In this document: one piece after another, positions 57,225 to 64,000 of the stretch | Numbering within the stretch: position 1 is the first letter of the stretch | How the letters are laid out: each line of letters begins with the position of its first letter | Origin: Blastocystis hominis | Taxonomy: Eukaryota; Sar; Bigyra; Opalinata; Blastocystidae | Length of the DNA: 64,000 nt | Direction: 5' to 3' | Assembly (NCBI RefSeq): GCF_000151665.1 | Contig: NW_013171849.1 | Coordinates: 858,480 to 922,479 of the forward strand | Notes under the pieces: model-generated | What the model was told of the DNA's origin: nothing | The model's input: only the letters and a program-made list of their open reading frames with translations | The model's database searches: none | Made by a program: the position numbers and the translations under genes

Positions 57225-59398
57225 ATGATACTATTCTCGTTCTGTTTTTTTGTATGCACGAAAATTAAACATCACAATTAGATATTCCTATACACTTTTG
57301 TTGATTCGCACAGTTGCCAGTTTTCTAGTTTACTATTTCTACACGTTTTATTTCTAGGTGTCTATTCTGGTTCCTTATACGAGAGGAGTGACTATCAACT
57401 ACAATTAGGATATGCCGCAGAGATTTGCCCTTTATTTTCTTCAACAAACCAAACATGGTCTGTTGATACAAGTAATCACTTGGAAGAGTTTTGTTAATCA
57501 GGTTTTCCTCCAAGTCTGTCGTTTGAGAATGGCATAATCAGTGGCATTCCAGATGTAGTCACTGACTTGACTTCCTACACAATCTCCGTAATGGACTCGA
57601 ATGCGAATATGACGTACTCTCAAACCCTTCGTATATCCATATCGTGTAATTTTCGTGTGTATCGTGTCATTTTTCATAGCGCAGTTTTGTTCGGTCGATG
57701 GAGATTGGCCAGAAACGTATGGCAACCGTTCTGTAGCGCTGAGCTGCTCTCTCGGTCTTGGAGTGCGCATTCGTCAGTGCTCAATCAGTTTGTCTTGTTG
57801 CCATGCATGAACCGGTAGATGTGTGGTCGGACGAAGTAAACGACTGCAGAGAATCGCTTTATTTCATTTTGGCCGTTGCCGGTTCCATCGTGGTGCTCAT
57901 TCTTTACCTCATTTTGTGCTGTAAATGCTGCAGAAAGCGGAAAGAAAAGCCGAGCGATGTCGAAAAATCCCCCCAAAATGTGGAAATCCCAAAAGTGGAA
58001 CCCCCGGAGAAACCCAAAGGCGAAGATTCCTCCGCCAAATCTTCGCCTTCGAATTCTCCCGCGGAATCGGGAGGTGAAACGCCTCCACCTGTACCGAAAC
58101 GCCCCACAGTTTCCCGCGGTCTCCCGCCCGCCTTGCCCTCGGCGCCAAAACCGCGGTTATCGCCTACCACCCCGCAGAGTGACACTTCCCCGCGGGTAGA
58201 ACCGGAATCCAATCCCCCGGCCCCCAGTTTCCCCTATATCTCTCTTTTATCGCGGGAAACGGAGGACCACGAAGAACCCGCCAATCCAGAACCGCGGGAA
58301 CCACAGGAACCACAGGAACCACAGGAACCGCGGGAACCGCAAGAGCCTCAATCCGTCCCAGAACCGCGGGAAACTTCGGCAGTTTTTCCGTTCCCGCCCG
58401 TTTCACCGCCCAATCAAAGCGACCCCGTTTCTGAAACTCCTCAGATGCCGCCAATTTTGCCGCCAGAAAAGCCTACGAGATTGCCGCCAAAATTGCCGCC
58501 AAGACCGAAGAACCGCACCTCGACTTCGGGTTCGATAACCGCGGGAATGCATTCCTCCACCAGTGGAAACAGTGGAAACAGTGGAAACCTCACGAATGAA
58601 ATCAACGAGGCGATCTATCCGAAGCCCAGTCGGCACGTGGAGGCTCCCGCGCGGCACGTGGATTTCCCTCCCAGTCACGTGCCCGCGGCCAATGAAATGA
58701 TGGCGAGTCCCGCGGAAAAACACACAGCGCCGTGGAACGAATCGAGCGTTTTCTTGAATCCCGCGGATGTGACAATCGCGGGAAATCGATGCACACTGCG
58801 GAATATGGCGTACGAGATGGACGTTGTGGAGATGAGCCAGGTTCCGCGGTTATCGGAGGCGCAGTTGTCGCGGGAAAAGGAGTTTTGGAGTCAGTTGTAC
58901 CATCCCGGAATCGTTCGAGTGCCAAAAATCGGGGGGATTTCACGTGTAGTTTATCGGGTTTGTGAAAACCGCGGGAGAGAGCAGCATCGTGCGTGAGCAC
59001 GCACCCCCGCGGTTATTGGATAGTTTCCAGAGCGAGCGATTGACGTAGGAGTGTTTGTGGGGTGTGAAGGCAGAGACGAAGCGCTGCGCGACGTGGTGAG
59101 CAGCGTGCTGAACGCGGTGCGCTATGTGGGAAACATGGGCGAAGTGTACGGGTCGCTGAAGCTGGGAAATATTTATTGGAACCCGGAGAACGGAAGCACG
59201 AAGGTGGAGCTGCCCGAGATGCGATCGGTGGTGGAGACTCGGGGAATCACCGCAGAGGACGATCTGCGAAACCTCCGCGAAATTCTAAAGACGTGCAAGA
59301 GCGCGGCAAGGTCGGAAGCGCTGCGGACGGCGTTGGAGGGAGCGGAGGAAATCTGCGCGAGACAACAAGAAGTGGGAAAGAAAGAAGGAAGAGGATGA
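57225..59398 (+). CDS. Single-pass membrane protein with Ig-like ectodomain and cytosolic pseudokinase
   Basis: Exons 57225-57251, 57282-57327, 57358-57471, 57502-57645 and 57680-57787 and a long exon from 57819 are in phase (introns 30, 30, 30, 34, 31). Signal peptide MILFSFCFFIFLYTF. The ectodomain holds a putative-Ig/cadherin-like unit (FPPSLSFENGIISGIPD ... TSYTISVMDSNANMTYS) and a small Cys module (FCSVDGDWPETY, LSCSLGLGVRIRQC). TM helix YFILAVAGSIVVLILYLILC is followed by a Cys-rich stop (CCKCCRKRK). A Pro-rich tail with PPPVPKRP and PPKLPPRPKN (SH3-type ligands) follows. After introns of 37 and 35 nt a kinase-like fold appears: FWSQLYHPGI-FIGFVKTAGESSIF, then VLNAVRYVGNM and VYGSLKLGNIYW. 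The latter aligns with HRDLKxxN but lacks the catalytic Asp, and no DFG or VAIK lysine is visible: a pseudokinase. Ligand unknown. Confidence 0.75.
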
Positions 59399-59465
59399 TG
59401 GATAGGGAAATGCGGTGTCGGAGTGCTTGGAGTTGATTCAGAAGTCGTAGATTGGATTATGGAGC

Positions 59466-59473
59466 TGTTTGTT
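59466..59473 (+). terminator. TGTTTGTT polyadenylation element (pseudokinase receptor)
   Basis: 68 nt after the TGA stop. Confidence 0.65.
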
Positions 59474-59679
59474 GAGGAATAAGCATGTGGAGGATTGTGT
59501 GGATTCTTATTTTGTATGAATTAAACCATTTGAAAAAGATAGAAATGATGAATGAATGCTCTTTTAAGGAATTCATATCATACATTACTTTTCAATCCCT
59601 GTTTTGTAAGCATAGAACCATTTGTAATAAAACTCTTGTGATAAAAAATAGGTTGTTGAAGAATAAACATCACAAAGGA

Positions 59680-60225
59680 CTATTCAAATACTTGTTTTAT
59701 ATGGATGGAACCAATATGAAGAGAGTCGTCAAACTTGCCCTGAAATGATTCACAGTGTGGATAAACATTCTTTTCCACTTTCGTCACCTTCTTCCCATTT
59801 GTGTTCCGCAGGTCATTCACCTAATTGTCATGCGATCTCCCAATCGTTACATGCTCCCAAATTTCTTTCTGAGACATATTCTTAACGCAAACTTGGCGGC
59901 TCTGACCATTTTCTATAACTAAAAAGCCGTAGAAAGAAAAAAACTGTATTCAGCAATCAAGATGGGATGACGATTTGGTAAATACTGTGTCTCGACCTTG
60001 AGCTGTGGGTTCTTCTTGGAGAAATCGATTAAGTTCTTCTGCATCCACTCTCTACAAATGAGTGCATGCCCGAGCAATTCAACCTTATAGGCGCGCTACT
60101 GCCTCCATTTTTACAATAACGGAACACTAATCTATCCAAAAAGTAATAGCCCTTGGAACACATAATCTTTTTTTAATAAGTTCGACATTTATGCTAATAA
60201 AAATAAATACCATTGTCCTTCGCAT
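59680..60225 (-). CDS. MRPL43: Mitochondrial ribosomal protein mL43 (L51/S25/CI-B8 thioredoxin-like fold), 138 aa
   Basis: Exons 60225-60162, 60126-60084, 60051-59945, 59912-59851 and 59820-59680 with introns of 35, 32, 32 and 30 nt; all five phases agree. Family motifs: RYCKNGGSSAPIREWMQKN, DFSKKNPQLKVETQYLPN, RHPILIAEYKNGQSRQVCV, KNMSQKEIWEH and VNDLRNTNGKKV. It matches the mL43 order (YC..GGSSRG.R.F, FAKKNPxV, RHPxIxxEY.NG, VKN) and length. It is a large-subunit protein of the organelle ribosome, consistent with an organelle that keeps translation. The start is less certain: ATG 60225 gives MRRTMVFIFISIN, and the frame stays open further upstream. Confidence 0.85.
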
Positions 60226-60419
60226 TCTGCATCCCCATATCAATCCCGAAGAGATATAGTCATGTTGTTGGGCAGTGTTTTCCTTTTTCCTTTTTTGGCT
60301 GTGACCGATGGATATATCGCCTTTCAATTCGATTGATGTATGAGTGAAAGCGAATTCCTATCTAGATCGAACATAATTCTTTATGTCATTTTTCACAAGA
60401 AAACTTTCCGTTTCAATGG

Positions 60420-61704
60420 ATGGATGAAGCAGCAGTAGGCGCTGCACATCTTTCGAACGAATATTTGCTCCATCCCTCCTTCGATGATTTTGGAATGGGT
60501 TTATGGAGTGATGGTTTTTGCTTAAATCAGGATAATTTGTCTCCGCGATGTATCACTCCTTCTTCTAGACGTTGTAGTTTGACGATTGAACCTCTTGGCC
60601 TGGATCCTTTTGCCTGTCCTTTACAGGATAAACAAATCAGTTTGGAATTGAGTTCAGATCAGAAGTCTTTGGTTCTACCACTTTCAATCGATGGGGAAGT
60701 CATTCATCCTGAAGCGACCTCGCTAGAAATGGATATGAACATGGATTTGTGGATGAATAATATGGACATGAATATGAATATGAATATGAATATGAACATG
60801 GATATGAATGGTAATACAAATACAAATACGAATATGAACATGGATATGAATGGTAATACAAATACAAATACGAATATGAACATGGATATGGCTTTGAATA
60901 TGAATATGAATATGAATGACAATACAAACAAAAATATGAATGAAAGGAGGAATCAAAACATGGAAATCGAAGGAGAACTCTCTGCAGATTCCACCCATTT
61001 TCAAATAACTACCAACGACGAAGACAGTTCGTACAAAGACAACGACGACGATTGCGATAGTCTCCCAACACCTCGTCATAAAACGAATCACACATGGGAA
61101 GAAACTGCAAAGCAGCTGCAGCTCAACGTATGCGTCCCGGAAATGAGCATGTACAACGTTCCCAGTATGTGTTAAGCCTGATATCTAAAATAGATCAGTG
61201 GCTTTCTGCAAATGAGTATTTTGAATTGTTGACTGCAATGGAGAAAAACACTTCCGTTTATCCGTTTTATGACCTGGGGTATGATTCTCATTGCGTCTCC
61301 TATCATCCTTCGTTCATTTATTCGAATCCCTGCCCATCGATTTATTTCTTACGATGTGAACATTTGAAAAATGGAACTCCCAAGTTTGGGTTTCCTCGAA
61401 TCAAAAACGTATCCAAAGAATACACTTGGAAGAAGCAAGGATTCACAACGGCCATTCCCAAGCGCTGTCCCTGCGTGAGATACATCACTGCGAACTGTTA
61501 TCTCTGTGGGAAAGGACGGAATCGAGTCCATAATGGGATGGAAATTGACTGTAGAATAGTATCTTTGCTGCTTTTTCTGGAAGAGAGCCGGTCCTGCGAA
61601 TGCACGCGGTGATGAAAATTCAATCGTACTGCACGCGTGGAAATACGGAAAAGTACCAGAACGATAATTACATCGACCAGGGTGATTACGGAAAAACAAA
61701 CTGA
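60420..61704 (+). CDS. Met/Asn-repeat protein with Cys-containing C-terminal domain, 393 aa
   Basis: Exons 60420-61127, 61166-61550, 61588-61652 and 61681-61704 with introns of 38, 37 and 28 nt are in phase. The first third is acidic (LHPSFDDFGMGLWSDGF), followed by a (Met-Asn/Asp)n and (Asn-Thr)n tract at about 60730-60950. The C-terminal half looks globular and basic: LISKIDQWLSANEYFELL, SIYFLRCEHLKNG, KFGFPRIKNVSKEYTWKK, RCPCVRYITANCYLCGKGR, LHAWKYGKGDYGKTN. The two CxC/CxxC pairs might bind zinc. Acidic N-terminus plus a basic domain suggests a transcription regulator, but I recognise no family. Its apparent polyadenylation octamer (61788-61795) is 84 nt downstream, almost touching the next start codon. 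Confidence 0.65.
60727..60950 (+). repeat. ATGAAT/AATACA hexamer repeats (Met-Asn, Asn-Thr)
   Basis: Two copies of a longer unit MNMDMNGNTNTNTN within pure hexamer runs. The antisense frame reads His-Ile repeats and is an artefact. Confidence 0.92.
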
Positions 61705-61787
61705 TGGATAGGTCCCTATGTTTTAATTCATATCTTAAAAGGTGGTAGTCAGGCTTCTGCGAGTAGTTTATAGTTTGATCATTGAAT

Positions 61788-61795
61788 TGTTTGTT
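61788..61795 (+). terminator. TGTTTGTT element 3 nt before the next start codon
   Basis: Probably the polyadenylation element of the Met/Asn-rich gene; it ends 3 nt before ATG 61799 of the Hsp70-like gene. Confidence 0.7.
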
Positions 61796-61798
61796 ATA

Positions 61799-63013
61799 AT
61801 GGTTACCTGTTATATTAGTTTTCAAAAAGGAGAGATAGTGTTGTCATTGAAAAAGAACGATGAAATCACTGTTTTGAAACAATCCAGTGAGAAGTGGGGA
61901 AAACCTCTGGATATTATATTTTATAATCGTGGAAATATGTTTATAGATTGTAATGATGTGAGTAATATCGTGAATAAGGAATCTCTTGATAATTACCATC
62001 TTTTGGTTCGATCTGATATAGCTTTGTCATTAACTCGTTATAGTGATTGCAGAGGAATAACAGAGGGGGAGGAACTTTCAGTTATCAGCCAAACTGAGTC
62101 TACGTATGAATTGATTCAGTTGGGTAATGTGATGAATGTCATCTTCAACGATATTTTCAAGACATTATCGGATGCTAATATTGATCCAGACGAGTTCTTT
62201 TTGCCAGTTTCCCATGATTGCTCTGTCTATTTTTATTCTCTCATTAGAGAATGGTGGTCAAACTCGGATCTACATGCGAAAAAACTCAATTTCATAACAC
62301 TCGAAACAGCAATTGCTATGGGTTTTATGAAAGAACAAAAAGTGAATTTGCCTGTTGTAGTAATTGATTATGATTATATGAATGCGAAAATAGTGTGTCT
62401 TATACAGGATGATAATGGCTCTATGATGGAAAGAGTGGAACATCTGAATATTACTTTAATCGATTTGTATGATAAACTTATTGAAATGTGGAAAAAGATG
62501 TACAGTTTGGAGATTCAAGATGAATCAAGTACAAACTTTGTGTTGTATCATATTTGTAACTTCGTGTTTACTACACTGACACGTTACTCTCAAGCAGAAG
62601 TGGATTTGACTTTTTTTAAAGAGAACTTGAGACCGATTATCACAAAGCAGAAGGTAGTAAATCTATTAAAAGAGAAAGTGGAAGAATTAAGTCACAAGAT
62701 TGAAAAGTTCATTTCTAAATATCCTGGATGCAAGGTTATAGTGAATGGAGGTAATTGTAACGTGTTCGCCATTTTCAACAACTTTTTTCTACACATGAAT
62801 GAATGGATATTCGCTGACCATGAAGATAGTGTGGGGTGGGACAGTGTTCAAGTGATTGATTATGAGGTCACACAAGGTGTATTTATGAGAAATAGTAGCA
62901 TGAGATTCAGTAGAAATTCGGCACACTTTGCATATGATTCTTTCGTTACTTTCAATAATAGTCTTGATTCATATAACAGCCAGAAATCGTTGGATTATCC
63001 AGCTGATAAATGA
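61799..63013 (+). CDS. Strongly diverged Hsp70/actin-fold ATPase-like protein, 404 aa
   Basis: Single exon, AT-rich. The overall order matches the Hsp70 nucleotide-binding domain: an N-terminal strand segment (MVTCYISFQKGEIVLS), then LNFITLETAIAMGFMKE in the place of the LRIINEPTAAALAYG helix, VVVIDYDYMNAKIVCLI in the place of the VLVFDLGGGTFDVSI phosphate loop, KVIVNGGNCNVFAIFN for the VVLVGGSSRIP adenosine loop, and VIDYEVTQGVF near the end for the EAVALGAA helix. The catalytic glycines and the DLGTT phosphate-1 loop are missing or replaced, so ATP hydrolysis is doubtful. No substrate-binding domain or EEVD end is present. The family assignment is by fold-order inference only. The start at 61799 is chosen because upstream sequence is the neighbour's polyadenylation element. 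Confidence 0.55.
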   Translation: MVTCYISFQKGEIVLSLKKNDEITVLKQSSEKWGKPLDIIFYNRGNMFIDCNDVSNIVNKESLDNYHLLVRSDIALSLTRYSDCRGITEGEELSVISQTESTYELIQLGNVMNVIFNDIFKTLSDANIDPDEFFLPVSHDCSVYFYSLIREWWSNSDLHAKKLNFITLETAIAMGFMKEQKVNLPVVVIDYDYMNAKIVCLIQDDNGSMMERVEHLNITLIDLYDKLIEMWKKMYSLEIQDESSTNFVLYHICNFVFTTLTRYSQAEVDLTFFKENLRPIITKQKVVNLLKEKVEELSHKIEKFISKYPGCKVIVNGGNCNVFAIFNNFFLHMNEWIFADHEDSVGWDSVQVIDYEVTQGVFMRNSSMRFSRNSAHFAYDSFVTFNNSLDSYNSQKSLDYPADK

Positions 63014-63064
63014 AATGGTAATAACCATGGTAATCAATAGAAAACGTAAAATTATTGTAGATTC

Positions 63065-63072
63065 TGTTTGTT
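63065..63072 (+). terminator. TGTTTGTT polyadenylation element (Hsp70-like gene)
   Basis: 51 nt after the TGA stop. Confidence 0.75.
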
Positions 63073-63252
63073 TTAGGAAATGTAAGAATCTAGGGGGTGG
63101 ATATGAGCTGAGGGAAATCTGGGGAAACAAATTGCTAGGGGCAGGGGAAAGTGTTATATCTGTAATTATCTCTATTGCTGTAGGATTTTGCTTTTTTGAA
63201 AGCAATATTTTGGATAGTGTCCTAACCCATTTCGTTTAGATATAAAAATACG

Positions 63253-64000
63253 ATGATCAGCGCGTTGTTGTTGATTGATGCAAAGGGAAAGAACATCGTG
63301 TCTCGTTATTATCGGTATTTTGCAGTATCCTTCTTTGAGTGGATAGAAGTGACGTGACAAAAGAGAGCGCCGATGCTTTCCGAACAAACGTTATTGCAAA
63401 GAAGGATACTGGAAGCAATCCTCCTATTACGTACATTGACGGAACGACCTTCATCTATGTCCGCAACAGTGACCACTACATTGTCGCTGTAACGAAGAAG
63501 AACGCTTCTCCCGGTAAGGACGCGGTGGATCGGGATGACTGGCAGGCATGATTTTCCACTTCCTTTTCCATCTCGTGAAGATGTTCAAGAGCTACTTCGG
63601 CGTGGATTACAAGGCTGTAGGCGATGCAGAAGCGCGGATCTAACATGCAGGACGACCTTCGTGAGAAGTTCTCTGTGGTGTACGAAATCTTCGATGGTTG
63701 ATCTTCCCTCTTTGCGTAACATGCAGAAGTGCTGGACTACGGATACCCGCAGAACTGCGCGATCGACCTGATGAAGCAGCTGATTCGTCTGGGGAAGGCG
63801 AACGACGCTGTGGAGGAGGACGCGAGCAGCATTACCTCGCAGGTGACGGGAGCGATCGATTGGTAGAGAAGGGGGATGGCGTTGAGGGTAGGCGTCGCGA
63901 GGGCATCACGTACCGCAAGAACGAGATCTTCATCGACACGCTGGAGAGCGTGAACCTGCTGATCTCGCAGACGGGCGCGGTGCTGCACAGCGAAGTGGTG
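63253..64000 (+). CDS. AP2M1: AP-2 complex mu (medium) subunit, 5' part
   Basis: Start ATG 63253: [21 protein letters not shown]. The first intron is 32 nt (63315-63346). The longin-type N-terminal domain follows with [34 protein letters not shown], then after a second intron [28 protein letters not shown] and LDYGYPQN. Linker [13 protein letters not shown] and the start of the mu-homology domain, [19 protein letters not shown] and [16 protein letters not shown], reach the window end. AFRTNVI and ITSQVTGxI favour AP-2 over AP-1. AP-2 mu binds YxxPhi sorting signals and PIP2 in clathrin-mediated endocytosis. Later introns near 63610-63660, 63690-63725 and 63865-63897 were inferred from frame changes. 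The gene continues past the window. Confidence 0.93.

Noticed and set aside
60700-61091. Antisense frames rich in His-Ile, Tyr-Ser or Phe-Ile repeats
   Set aside because: Reverse complement of the Met-Asn hexamer repeat; the sense strand is supported by in-phase introns and a globular C-terminus.

Overview
The window is nuclear DNA of a protist with a compact genome, most likely Blastocystis (stramenopile). Three things support this. (1) Most genes are split by tiny GT-AG introns, mostly 28-37 nt, whose removal restores frame every time I could follow it. (2) The octamer TGTTTGTT lies just past the coding end of most genes, which is the known Blastocystis polyadenylation element. (3) In several genes no in-frame stop precedes that octamer, so the stop is probably made by adding poly(A) after a T. 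No bacterial operons, rRNA, tRNA, CRISPR array or intact mobile element was seen.

Layout. 0-2 kb: 3' end of a HERC1-type HECT ubiquitin ligase, then a TMX-like thioredoxin membrane protein (+). 2-19.3 kb: an AT-rich block on the minus strand holding a giant protein of about 4,660 aa (six dynein/midasin-type AAA modules and three vWA-like domains) and, directly upstream of it, a protein built from ubiquitin-like folds with an internal tandem duplication. 19.7-26.2 kb (-): a P4 flippase and a CUE plus PHD-finger protein. 26.5-30.1 kb (+): a CELF-like RNA-binding protein and a Mad3/BubR1 checkpoint protein. 30.5-31.5 kb (-): a cyclin. 32.5-34.3 kb (+): organellar HSP60, convergent with an RBM26/27-like protein. 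35.8-37.8 kb: two unrecognised divergent genes. 37.9-43.3 kb (-): a GBF1-type Arf-GEF, divergent from SMC4 (43.6-47.8 kb, +). 47.9-48.3 kb (-): a small secreted protein. 48.5-56.3 kb (+): a neurobeachin-class BEACH protein. 56.5-59.4 kb (+): a CCHC/SR protein and a membrane pseudokinase receptor. 59.7-60.2 kb (-): mitochondrial ribosomal protein mL43. 60.4-63.0 kb (+): a Met/Asn-rich protein and a strongly diverged Hsp70-like ATPase. 63.25 kb to the end (+): 5' part of the AP-2 mu subunit.

Most genes are independent housekeeping units (membrane traffic, mitosis, RNA binding, ubiquitin). The pair that stands out is the giant AAA/vWA protein beside the ubiquitin-like array protein. In midasin (Rea1) the MIDAS domain grips UBL domains of its substrates, so the pair could form a receptor-ligand machine; this is inference from domain logic and position. 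Gene models were built by eye from splice signals and frame. Exons are given where I followed them base by base; for the larger genes (flippase, GBF1, SMC4, BEACH) only the domain-bearing parts were checked.
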